A DNA stretch of 64,000 bases from positions 3,596,001 to 3,660,000 of the forward strand of contig NZ_QUOU01000001.1 in the NCBI RefSeq assembly GCF_003390335.1. Reading direction: 5' to 3'. The number at the start of each line of letters is the position of its first letter. The stretch's first letter is position 1. The DNA comes from Thalassotalea euphylliae. Its GTDB lineage: Bacteria > Pseudomonadota > Gammaproteobacteria > Enterobacterales > Alteromonadaceae. Below the pieces are notes generated by a model that worked only from the letters and a program-made list of their open reading frames with translations, was not told where the DNA came from and made no database searches. Below, one piece after another: positions 50,183-57,975 of the stretch. The translations under genes and the position numbers were made by a program.

Positions 50183-50665
50183 CTAATCGCGGAAATTGTT
50201 AAATTGGAATGGTTGGTCTAACTCAGCTTCACGTACTAGCTGCATCACCGCTTGTAGATCGTCGCGTTTTTTGCCGGTTACACGTACTTGCTCGCCTTGA
50301 ATGGCCGCTTGCACTTTGATTTTGCTATCTTTGATAAGTTTTACCACTTTTTTAGCAACATCTTTTTCAATACCTTCTTGGAAGGTCACGCGCTGTGTGC
50401 AGTTTTTGCCTGAGAACTCAGGATCAGAAATCTGCATCGCTCTTGGGTCAATCTGCCTTTTCACTAATTGGTTACGCAAAATATCGACCATTTGCTTCAC
50501 CTGAAAATCACCTTCCGCTTTCACGGAAACAGCAGGTGATTTCCACTCAAAGCTGGCTTCAACACCGCGAAAATCAAATCGCGTGCTGAGTTCACGCGTT
50601 GAGTTTTCAGTGGCATTGCGCACTTCTTCTAAATTAATTTCTGAAACAATATCAAATGACGGCAT
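50183..50665 (-). CDS. yajQ: YajQ-family nucleotide-binding protein (c-di-GMP effector)
   Basis: The 160-aa protein matches YajQ over its whole length, beginning MPSFDIVSEINLEEVRNATENSTRELSTRFDFRG and ending DQPFQFNNFRD. It folds as two RNP-like domains. Homologues bind c-di-GMP and act as effectors with partner transcription factors; others are reported to bind RNA or other nucleotides. It is cytoplasmic. It is divergent from the vanZ-like and panE genes, with which yajQ is often neighbour. Confidence 0.93.
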   Translation of the reverse strand: MPSFDIVSEINLEEVRNATENSTRELSTRFDFRGVEASFEWKSPAVSVKAEGDFQVKQMVDILRNQLVKRQIDPRAMQISDPEFSGKNCTQRVTFQEGIEKDVAKKVVKLIKDSKIKVQAAIQGEQVRVTGKKRDDLQAVMQLVREAELDQPFQFNNFRD

Positions 50666-50818
50666 AACGTGCCCTTGGCTAAAATTTTTCGCCAGTTTAT
50701 CAAACTAGCCAAGAATTTCTAACAAACTCAGGCGTTTTTTCTTGTCATGGCCGTGATATGATGCGGTTTTGCTCCAAAAGCCTTGTTTGCGTTTAAATTT
50801 GAGTCTGAGTAGCTGAGT

Positions 50819-51199
50819 TTGAAAAACCTTCATCACATCCTTTTTATTCTGTTGCTGGTGCTCACCGGCATTGCGTTAACTTTCTCACCAGCCCTTAGAG
50901 ATATCATCGTCAGTAATACGCAAATCGACACCGTCGGCCACGTCATTGGCTTTTTCATCCTGACTTGGGTGCTAAGCAGCGTTTTTAAATTGCCTAGTTG
51001 GCCCCTCGTGATTGCCTTGATCAGCTACGCGGCGGTGAGTGAAGTTGCACAGCATTACTTGGGTTTTAGAAATGGCGAGGTGAAGGACTTTGTCGGCGAT
51101 AGCATTGGTATCTTGTTGTTTATGTTATTGAAATGGCTATGGCTAGTTTACGGCTTCAAGCTGGGTAAAACGCACACTGAAAGCCAAGTTCAACGATGA
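50819..51199 (+). CDS. VanZ-family membrane protein
   Basis: The 126-aa protein has about three to four membrane helices and a VanZ-like pattern, with IDTVGHVIGFFILTWVLSS and the acidic/histidine segment EVAQHYLGFRNGEVKDFVGDSIGILL. The start is TTG, the first possible start after an in-frame TAG nine bases upstream. The function in Gram-negative bacteria is unknown; homology to the teicoplanin-resistance protein VanZ does not imply resistance here. It overlaps the panE start by four bases (ATGA). Confidence 0.78.
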   Translation: MKNLHHILFILLLVLTGIALTFSPALRDIIVSNTQIDTVGHVIGFFILTWVLSSVFKLPSWPLVIALISYAAVSEVAQHYLGFRNGEVKDFVGDSIGILLFMLLKWLWLVYGFKLGKTHTESQVQR

Positions 51200-52134
51200 G
51201 TACGAAAGCTACGCGCGCTGAGCACTTAAACATAGTTGTTGCAGGCCAAGGGGCTATTGGCTCGTTATGGTGTTGGCATTTACGCCAAGCGAGGGCTATT
51301 CACTTATCACTACTGACCAAAACTCGCCACGAACAAACCAAACAGCTGTGTTTTAGCAATATTCAAGGGCTGAGTTATCAATACACTTGTCATGTAGCAA
51401 GTGACGAAAGCTTAGCTCAAGCCGACTTGCTCGTTGTCTGCTTAAAGTCTTACGATGCAGCATCACTGGTTAACAGCCTTGCGGCTCACATAGCGCCGAC
51501 AACCGATATTTTGCTGGTACACAATGGCATGGGCGTTGTTGAAGCTTTGTCGACTGAGATCAAATCAACACACGCTATTTTTACCTGCTTAACAACCCAC
51601 GGTGCTTTTCGCCCAAGCCAATCTCATAGCATTCATACTGGCTTAGGCCGCTTCGATATTGGCCGCCACGATCACACGCAAATGAGTCCACCTCATTGGT
51701 TTGCCGGTATTAAACAAGCACTGCCCAATGCACATTGGCAAACCGATATTAACACCAAGCAGTGGCAAAAATTGGCAATAAACTGCGTGATAAACCCGTT
51801 AACCGCACTGAACGATGTGCGCAATGGTAAACTCACCCAAGCTGATTACTTACCGCAAATATCGGCCATTGCCAATGAAGTAGCGCAAGTTGCAACAAGC
51901 CAAGGAATAGAGCTAACAGCTCAAGTCATTACCGAGCAGGCATTACGTGTTGCCGCTGCGACAGCGAAAAATGTGTCGTCAACATTAGCCGATGTTCGCG
52001 CCAATCGCGCCACAGAAATTCATGCCATCAATGGCTATATTTGCCAGTTGGCAGCGCAGGCTGGGATTAAAGTGCCAATTAACGAAGCGTTAGTGGCAAA
52101 AGTAGCGAACTTGTCAGCGCGAAACGCGCTTTAA
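51196..52134 (+). CDS. panE: 2-dehydropantoate 2-reductase
   Basis: The 312-aa NADPH-dependent enzyme makes pantoate for coenzyme A. It has the N-terminal Rossmann motif IVVAGQGAIGSLWCWHL, the LLVVCLKSYDAASLV segment and the catalytic lysine region QWQKLAINCVINPLTALNDVRNGKL, and the C-terminal SSTLADVRANRATEIHAINGYI. GQGAIG replaces the usual GAGAIG, a conservative change. It is translationally coupled to the VanZ-like gene. Confidence 0.92.
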   Translation: MSTKATRAEHLNIVVAGQGAIGSLWCWHLRQARAIHLSLLTKTRHEQTKQLCFSNIQGLSYQYTCHVASDESLAQADLLVVCLKSYDAASLVNSLAAHIAPTTDILLVHNGMGVVEALSTEIKSTHAIFTCLTTHGAFRPSQSHSIHTGLGRFDIGRHDHTQMSPPHWFAGIKQALPNAHWQTDINTKQWQKLAINCVINPLTALNDVRNGKLTQADYLPQISAIANEVAQVATSQGIELTAQVITEQALRVAAATAKNVSSTLADVRANRATEIHAINGYICQLAAQAGIKVPINEALVAKVANLSARNAL

Positions 52135-52188
52135 TGAGTGAAGTGTTCAACGTGAAGGATAAATGTGAACTGTTAAAAGTAAAGTAAT

Positions 52189-52224
52189 AAAAACCGCCGT
52201 TAACATGCGCTAACGGCGGTTTTT
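52189..52224. terminator. Bidirectional terminator between panE and thiI
   Basis: A 14-bp stem, AAAAACCGCCGTTA with TAACGGCGGTTTTT, and an 8-nt loop, between convergent genes. Confidence 0.87.
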
Positions 52225-52296
52225 CTTTGTCGCTATGTCCGTAAAGACTGGGGTTACGAGTAAACTCCCCCTGAAATTAGCGAATAAAGCAATCCA

Positions 52297-53751
52297 TTAA
52301 GGGCGGTAAACATGCACATTGCTAAAGCCATTATCGTGTAGATAAAGCGCTTGCAACTTACTCATTACGCCGCGATCACAGTACAGCAAGTATTCTTTTG
52401 ACTGATCTAAGTCACCAAACTGCGTACCAAGCTTAAAGAAAGGAATATGTTTCACTTCAATGTCATCAAGCTCTAGCGGGCTATCGTCTTCTTCTTCTGG
52501 GCTGCGGATATCCAAAATCACGGTATTTTCGCCAACCTCAGCTAGCTCTTTTACCGCGTGCACTTCTTTTTCCGTTTCTTGACCAATATCGCGAATATCG
52601 AAGACACGCGCATTTTCAATCACTTGCTCAATAATGCTCAAGTCGAACTTGCTTTCTTCTTCTTCCACTTTTGCGAGCACCGCTTTAACCGTTGGCTTTT
52701 TCGAGATAACGCCACAGTACTCTGGAATCGTTTTAGCGAAATCTTCCGTACCGATATCGCGCGCGATATCAATAATATCTTGCTTATCGTAAGCAGCAAG
52801 TGGGCGTAGAATTAAGGTTTCAGTAACGCGATCAATAACATTCAAATTCGTTAGTGTTTGGCTCGACACTTGGCCTAGCGCTTCACCTGTCACTAATGCT
52901 TGAATACCTAGCTTTTTAGCAACTTTAGCGCCTGCGCGCATCATCATACGCTTGAGCACTACGCCCATATGACCGTTATCGATTTTTTCTAATATTTCAG
53001 TGACTACCGGATCGAAATCAACAGCAATAAACTTGACGCGATGCGAGGCACCAAATTTATTCCACAAGAAATGGCTCACTTGTTTTACGCCAACTTCGTG
53101 GGCACTGCCACCTAAGTTGAAGAAACAGAAATGGGTACGTGAGCCTTTTTTGATCATCTGATAGCTAGACACACCCGAGTCAAAGCCACCTGACATCAGT
53201 GATAACACATCTTCTTGGGTAGCAATTGGGAAACCGCCTAGACCTTTGTGCAGCTCTGTCACGATAAACAGTTTGTTTTTGTTGATTTCAAGGCGAATGG
53301 TGACATCCGGTTTTTTCAATTTCACCTTGGCCGATTCAACCGCTTGGTTTAAACCGCCACCAATGTACTGCTCCGCTTTGATCGAATTGAATTCGTGCTC
53401 ACCACTGCGCTTAACCCGTACACAAAAAGTTTTATTTTCAATAGTACTGGCGTGCACTGCTAAGGTTTTCTCGTAAATGTCGTGTAAATCAGCAAATTCA
53501 CTTTGTTGCACTTCTAAAAACGAGGCGACACCCGGAATGCACTTGAGGGTTTCAACTAGCGCCGCGCGGTTCTCTGACGTGTCGTTTTTGGTATTGATTT
53601 CAATGCTATCCCAGTTAAGTTGCGTGGTCACTTGCTCGTCAATACGTCGAAGTACATTCTTGATATTTGACTCAAGCAGCTTACTAAAACGTTTACGAAC
53701 AGAACGACTTTTAACGGCTATTTCAGCCTGCAATTTAACGATGAATTTCAT
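52297..53751 (-). CDS. thiI: tRNA 4-thiouridine synthase / thiamine sulfurtransferase ThiI
   Basis: The 484-aa protein has the ferredoxin-like and THUMP domains (about 1-165), a PP-loop ATPase domain with LSLMSGGFDSGVSSYQMIKKG (about 185-200), and a C-terminal rhodanese domain ending LLYCDRGVMSKLQALYLHDNGF with the catalytic Cys near 457. It takes persulfide sulfur from IscS to make s4U8 in tRNA and, through the rhodanese domain, thiazole sulfur. This length including rhodanese is typical of enterobacteria and relatives. It stands alone. Confidence 0.95.
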   Translation of the reverse strand: MKFIVKLQAEIAVKSRSVRKRFSKLLESNIKNVLRRIDEQVTTQLNWDSIEINTKNDTSENRAALVETLKCIPGVASFLEVQQSEFADLHDIYEKTLAVHASTIENKTFCVRVKRSGEHEFNSIKAEQYIGGGLNQAVESAKVKLKKPDVTIRLEINKNKLFIVTELHKGLGGFPIATQEDVLSLMSGGFDSGVSSYQMIKKGSRTHFCFFNLGGSAHEVGVKQVSHFLWNKFGASHRVKFIAVDFDPVVTEILEKIDNGHMGVVLKRMMMRAGAKVAKKLGIQALVTGEALGQVSSQTLTNLNVIDRVTETLILRPLAAYDKQDIIDIARDIGTEDFAKTIPEYCGVISKKPTVKAVLAKVEEEESKFDLSIIEQVIENARVFDIRDIGQETEKEVHAVKELAEVGENTVILDIRSPEEEDDSPLELDDIEVKHIPFFKLGTQFGDLDQSKEYLLYCDRGVMSKLQALYLHDNGFSNVHVYRP

Positions 53752-53899
53752 TGATTCCCCCGGCGCTGGATAAAGTGGCGCGCATTATACACTATTTCTC
53801 AAAAAATGCGCGCTGCCAAACTTTCTAAGATAAGGTCTGGCAAAGCATCGAAATAAGCTCTACCAAGAAGTGAGGGAGTATTAACTGAGTAACTAAAGC

Positions 53900-54490
53900 C
53901 TATGGCTTACCCGTGGTCATTTTCTTAATGGTGCGATCGCCTTTGCCAAAATGATGATAAAGCGCCGCCAATACGTGACCTAAAATTAATAGCCATACTA
54001 ACCAAGCACCGAAAATATCTTTGTGAATAAAATCAATGGGAGCTTCAAACGTTTTAAAGGATAAGCCCATAAAATCTTGCACGACAACGGTGAACAGCCA
54101 GGTATCTTCAAATTTGGGGACATCGAATAAAAAGAAAAATTCAGTGTTAACGCCTGTCCCTAAGTATCCCGTTAACGGCATAATAATCATCACACCATAC
54201 AAGGCATAATGCCCCATATGGGCGGCTAAATGTTCTAATTTCGTGCCGGGCTCTGGTTGCGGGGTCTCATTCATTTTTCGCCATATAACACGCAGTACGA
54301 CTATGACGCCAAGTGACACACCAATCGACAAATGCAGCTGCAACGCCGTCCAATTTTCAGGGGTTTTAGCCTCCGTAAACCACTGTCGGTAATAAACACT
54401 AACGTAAGCCGCTAAAAACAACAGCGCCGTTCCCCAGTGGAAGCACTTAGCAATAAAACCATAATGCATCGGTGAGTTTTTTAAATTCAT
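53900..54490 (-). CDS. Cytochrome b561
   Basis: The 196-aa inner-membrane protein has four hydrophobic helices with histidines at heme-ligand positions in HWGTALLFLAAYVS (helix 1), LHLSIGVSLGVIVVLRVIWR (helix 2) and HVLAALYHHFGKGDRTIKKM (helix 4). This matches the bacterial b561/CybB family, a diheme membrane cytochrome that can move electrons from ubiquinol, including superoxide oxidase. Monocistronic, between thiI and the stator genes. Confidence 0.88.
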   Translation of the reverse strand: MNLKNSPMHYGFIAKCFHWGTALLFLAAYVSVYYRQWFTEAKTPENWTALQLHLSIGVSLGVIVVLRVIWRKMNETPQPEPGTKLEHLAAHMGHYALYGVMIIMPLTGYLGTGVNTEFFFLFDVPKFEDTWLFTVVVQDFMGLSFKTFEAPIDFIHKDIFGAWLVWLLILGHVLAALYHHFGKGDRTIKKMTTGKP

Positions 54491-54640
54491 CTTAGTTGCC
54501 GCCCCCTCAATAAGCTTACTCTTTAAAAAGTTTAGCTTATCTAACTATCAGCCTACCCTTGTAGAAAATTTACGCTTCTTTACATCGAGTAGCTATGCAC
54601 CTAACACTCACGTAACACACGACAAAGATAACACAGCATC

Positions 54641-54677
54641 AAAAATGGCCGAGACATTACTGTACTCGGCCATTTTT
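54641..54677 (-). terminator. Rho-independent terminator of pomAB
   Basis: Minus strand 13-bp stem AAAAATGGCCGAG/CTCGGCCATTTTT with an 11-nt loop, 26 bp after the pomB stop codon. Confidence 0.87.
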
Positions 54678-54702
54678 ATGGTTAATGCGATCAACTAAAA
54701 CG

Positions 54703-55662
54703 TTAATTACCGCTCGTTTCGCTAATTGAGATAGGCTCAGTCACTTTTGCTTTACCTTGATTAATCGATATTTCAACACGGCGGTTACGGCGACGATTCA
54801 AGGCATTGGTATTTGGTACAAGTGGGCGAGTGTCCGCATGACCAACAACCAACAATCTGGTTGGGTCAAAGCCCGGTACTTTCACCATCTCATGGGCAAT
54901 GGCGACAGCGCGTTGGCTAGATAAATCCCAATTCGAGCGATAAAGCTCAGAGTCTATACCCTGGTTGTCGGTATTTCCCGAAATCATAATTTCACCCGGT
55001 ACCGTATTCAGTAAACTACCGATCTCTTGAATAATTGGCTTAAATTTCGGCTGTAGAAATGCCGACCCCGAAGGGAACGAACCGTTTTCACGAATGCGAA
55101 TGGTAATTTGCTGACCAAGTGATTCCAGCTCAATTGCGCCATCTTGAATTTGTTGCTCTAACTGCTCCGCAATTTTTTTCACAAGCTCATTCACTTGCTC
55201 TTGCTGCGCTTGTTCTAATTGCTGCTGGGCTTGTTCAATTTGCTGTTGCGACATTTGCGTGTCGGTGCTTTGCGATTGACCACCGCGCTCTGTCCCCCGT
55301 TGCTCTTGGCGACCACCGGCAGATGTTTCATCCCCAGCTTGGAACTCCAGCATTTGCTGGGTCATTTCCATGGTTTGCTGTTGAATCACTTCAATTGGGG
55401 TAGGCTCTGGCTTACCGGGGCGAAATTCCTGGGCAATAATACTGGTGCCTTTGGGAATATCTTTAACTTCAATTTTATTTTGCACACCAAAGGCAAACTT
55501 CATTGAACCGGCAATTTGTTTGAATTTGAGCACGTCCATTTCCGAGAAGCTCAGTAGCAATACGAAAAAGCACATCAGCAGAGACATCAAATCCGCGAAC
55601 GTCCCCATCCACGCAGGTAAACCTGCGGGGGGGCATTTACACTCAGGAGGTGGAGATGACAT
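54703..55662 (-). CDS. pomB: Flagellar stator protein PomB (MotB family)
   Basis: The 319-aa protein has a short N-terminus, one membrane helix (GTFADLMSLLMCFFVLLLSFSEMD) with the ion-binding Asp24, a plug region, a glutamine-rich linker (about 120-175, QQQIEQAQQQLEQAQQ) and an OmpA-like peptidoglycan-binding domain (about 195-305, SGNTDNQG and GHADTRPLVPNTNALNRRRNRRVEI). Asp24 and the length match the Na+-driven PomB rather than E. coli MotB. With PomA it forms the stator; it starts 11 bp after pomA. Confidence 0.93.
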   Translation of the reverse strand: MSSPPPECKCPPAGLPAWMGTFADLMSLLMCFFVLLLSFSEMDVLKFKQIAGSMKFAFGVQNKIEVKDIPKGTSIIAQEFRPGKPEPTPIEVIQQQTMEMTQQMLEFQAGDETSAGGRQEQRGTERGGQSQSTDTQMSQQQIEQAQQQLEQAQQEQVNELVKKIAEQLEQQIQDGAIELESLGQQITIRIRENGSFPSGSAFLQPKFKPIIQEIGSLLNTVPGEIMISGNTDNQGIDSELYRSNWDLSSQRAVAIAHEMVKVPGFDPTRLLVVGHADTRPLVPNTNALNRRRNRRVEISINQGKAKVTEPISISETSGN

Positions 55663-55673
55663 GGCTAACCTCG

Positions 55674-56438
55674 CTACTCTTCAGTGGTGTCTATTTTTCG
55701 CTTACTCTCTGCCAAATAGTTTTTCAGCAGACCTTCGATAACACGCGGGTTTTGACCGTCTTGAATACCCAAAACCGCATCTAGAATTAGCTCTTGATTA
55801 AGCTTTTCTTCCGCCATTCTCAGCGACAGTTTATTGGAAATAGGAATGGCAATTACGTTCGCTAAGAAAGCACCGTACAAAGTCGTTAAGAGCGCTACCG
55901 CCATTGCAGGACCGATGGCTTTTGGGTCATCCATGTTGGATAACATGGCAACTAGACCAATCAGGGTACCAATCATCCCCATCGCTGGGGCAACTTCGGC
56001 AAGCGCCCCTAGCATGCCAACACCGGTTTCATGGCGCTCTGTGGTTAGGGCGATATCCTTTTGTAAGGTGCCACGTACGACATCCGCATCGTGACCATCG
56101 ACCAGCATATCAACGCCTTTTTGCATAAAAGCATTGGAGATTTCGGCTTCTTCTAGCGCTAAAAAGCCGCCTTTTCGTGCGGCATCAGCCATTTCGACTG
56201 ACTTTTCAATCAATTCCTCGGGCTTTTCCAACTTGAACATAAAAGCCTTGCCGATGATTTTACCGATAGTAAAAAACTGGCCAAGGTTGTAGTTCGACAG
56301 TACCACGAAGATTGAACCACAGAATACGATAAGAATTGACTGGGTATCGACAAACATTGAAATGTCGCCACCCAATATCATCGCCATCACGATGAAACCA
56401 ATCGCGCCTAACATCCCAATTAGCGTAGCTAAATCCAC
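55674..56438 (-). CDS. pomA: Flagellar stator protein PomA (MotA family)
   Basis: The 254-aa protein has four membrane helices, with the paired helices 3 and 4 at about 150-200 (AEVAPAMGMIGTLIGLVAMLSNMDDPKAIGPAMAVALLTTLYG). I place the start at the GTG at 56438, giving MDLATLIGMLG as in Vibrio PomA. AGGAGG lies five bases upstream; the TTG one codon earlier is too close to it. PomA-PomB form the sodium channel and torque unit of the polar flagellum. Confidence 0.93.
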   Translation of the reverse strand: MDLATLIGMLGAIGFIVMAMILGGDISMFVDTQSILIVFCGSIFVVLSNYNLGQFFTIGKIIGKAFMFKLEKPEELIEKSVEMADAARKGGFLALEEAEISNAFMQKGVDMLVDGHDADVVRGTLQKDIALTTERHETGVGMLGALAEVAPAMGMIGTLIGLVAMLSNMDDPKAIGPAMAVALLTTLYGAFLANVIAIPISNKLSLRMAEEKLNQELILDAVLGIQDGQNPRVIEGLLKNYLAESKRKIDTTEE

Positions 56439-56441
56439 CAA

Positions 56442-56768
56442 TGCCTCCTAAATGTGTGTCTTTAACGAGCAAAACTCTGCTGATAATACATTATCGATAA
56501 CGGAATCGCGACCTGTAATACAGCCTGTTACACAGATAGTATCGTCCATCAGGTCAATAACTTAACTAGTTTTTGATTCAGCTTGGCAATAGTGCCGATA
56601 AGTAAGCAAGTATGCGCCTTTGATTGACCTTGAGTCGATGCTCATGTACCTTTGCGCCATATTACTTGGGTGCAATGATAAACTGATTTTCGTTAGCAGT
56701 TACTTCGCCCAAAAAACTGCAAACAAGCAGATTAGTTAGTCAAAGCAAACAGTCTTAGCTGCGCGCCA
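56442..56768. other. Intergenic region between pomA and xseB (divergent)
   Basis: Contains promoters for both sides, a 10-bp palindrome TTATCGATAA at 56491-56500, and no ORF. I looked for sigma-28 (TAAA-N15-GCCGATAA) promoters; GTGCCGATAAG occurs near 56592 on the plus strand but without the -35 element. Confidence 0.45.
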
Positions 56769-56823
56769 GAAATGGCGCGGAAATAGCAGAGAAATAGCGA
56801 AGAAACGGCAAAGAAATGGCAAA
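56769..56823 (+). repeat. Five-unit 11-bp tandem repeat spanning the xseB start codon
   Basis: Units GAAATGGCGCG, GAAATAGCAGA, GAAATAGCGAA, GAAACGGCAAA and GAAATGGCAAA follow without gaps. The last one supplies the xseB ATG (56816). Because 11 is not a multiple of 3, duplicated ATG triplets fall in different frames. Confidence 0.82.
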
Positions 56824-57055
56824 GAAAAAACTGGAAAACCTCTCATTTGAAGAGGCATTAGGTGAGCTTGACGGCATTGTTCAGCAATTAGAGCAAGGTG
56901 AGCTTAGCCTAGAAGAGTCAATGGCAGTATTCGAGCGTGGCTTAAAGCTGAGCCAGTTGAGCCAGCAAAAATTAAAAACGGCTGAGCAAAAAGTGCAGAT
57001 TCTCAATAACCAAAACGGTCAAGGTACGCTCGCTGACTTTGAACAAGACGAGTAA
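56816..57055 (+). CDS. xseB: Exodeoxyribonuclease VII small subunit
   Basis: The 79-aa protein matches XseB: LSFEEALGELDGIVQQLEQGELSLEESMAVFERGLKLSQLSQQKLKTAEQKVQIL. It forms a long helical hairpin that associates with XseA. It starts the xseB-ispA-dxs operon, with ispA 9 bp later. The ribosome-binding region is the tandem repeat itself and only contains weak AAGA-like purine tracts. Confidence 0.95.
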   Translation: MAKKKLENLSFEEALGELDGIVQQLEQGELSLEESMAVFERGLKLSQLSQQKLKTAEQKVQILNNQNGQGTLADFEQDE

Positions 57056-57064
57056 ACATAGTTA

Positions 57065-57961
57065 ATGTCGATCCCAACCTTACCTGAGCTTAGCAACTAC
57101 CAAACGCGAGTTAACCAACTGCTTGCCGATAAGCTAGACGCCCTAGCCGTCAATGACACCAAACTTCTGGAAGCAATGCGCTATGGCCTGCTTATTGGCG
57201 GTAAGCGTATGCGCCCATACCTGGTTTACACGACAGGACTTGCGTTAGGCGCAGAAATTAACGATTTAGACGGTGTCGCTTGTGCCTTAGAGTGCATTCA
57301 TGCGTATTCATTATTACATGATGATTTACCGGCGATGGATGACGATGACTTACGACGCGGACAACCGACCTGTCACAAAGCCTTTGACGAAGCGACAGCG
57401 ATATTGGCGGGCGATAGTTTGCAAACACTGGCTTTTGATTTCCTTGCCAATCACACATTCTCAGCGTTTGGTACGCAAAAAATGCCAATGCTGTTAAAAC
57501 AACTGGTTGCCGCGGCGGGTTACCAAGGCATGTGTGGTGGGCAAGCCTTAGATTTAAGTGCAACGGACACGCAGATCACACTCGCGCAACTGGAAACCAT
57601 TCACCAACTAAAAACCGGTGCTTTACTTAAAGCGTCGGTCACTATGGCCGCTGAGTGTGCACCCAAGGTCACCGAAGAGCAGAAAATATCACTGGCAACT
57701 TTTGCTGAACTTATCGGTCTTGCCTACCAAGTGCAAGATGACATTATCGATATCACTTCAACCCAAGAGCAGCTAGGCAAGCCTAAAGGCTCGGATATCG
57801 AAGCCAATAAATCGACTTACCCTGCACTGTTGGGATTGTCTGGCGCCCAACAAAAAGCCGACCACCTTTACCAAGAATCGCTTCAAGCTTTAGCCCGTTT
57901 GCCCTACAATACCGACAATTTAGCGCAATTTGCGACCTTTATCGTTCGCCGTACTCATTAA
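57065..57961 (+). CDS. ispA: Farnesyl diphosphate synthase
   Basis: The 298-aa prenyltransferase condenses DMAPP with two IPP to give FPP. It has the first aspartate-rich motif LLHDDLPAMDDDDLRRGQPTCHK (near 85-105), the second motif QVQDDIIDITSTQE (near 225) and GGKRMRPYL. Length and motifs fit the short-chain IspA class. The operon position between xseB and dxs is typical of gammaproteobacteria. Confidence 0.95.
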   Translation: MSIPTLPELSNYQTRVNQLLADKLDALAVNDTKLLEAMRYGLLIGGKRMRPYLVYTTGLALGAEINDLDGVACALECIHAYSLLHDDLPAMDDDDLRRGQPTCHKAFDEATAILAGDSLQTLAFDFLANHTFSAFGTQKMPMLLKQLVAAAGYQGMCGGQALDLSATDTQITLAQLETIHQLKTGALLKASVTMAAECAPKVTEEQKISLATFAELIGLAYQVQDDIIDITSTQEQLGKPKGSDIEANKSTYPALLGLSGAQQKADHLYQESLQALARLPYNTDNLAQFATFIVRRTH

Positions 57962-57975
57962 TTACTAATAAGACT

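Noticed and set aside
50819..51199. VanZ-like gene as an antibiotic resistance determinant
   Set aside because: Only the membrane-protein family is shared; there is no van cluster, and teicoplanin does not act on Gram-negative cells. It is an ordinary chromosomal gene here.
56582..56602. Flagellar sigma-28 promoter for pomAB
   Set aside because: GCCGATAA occurs only on the plus strand, away from pomA, and no TAAA element lies 15 bp before it.
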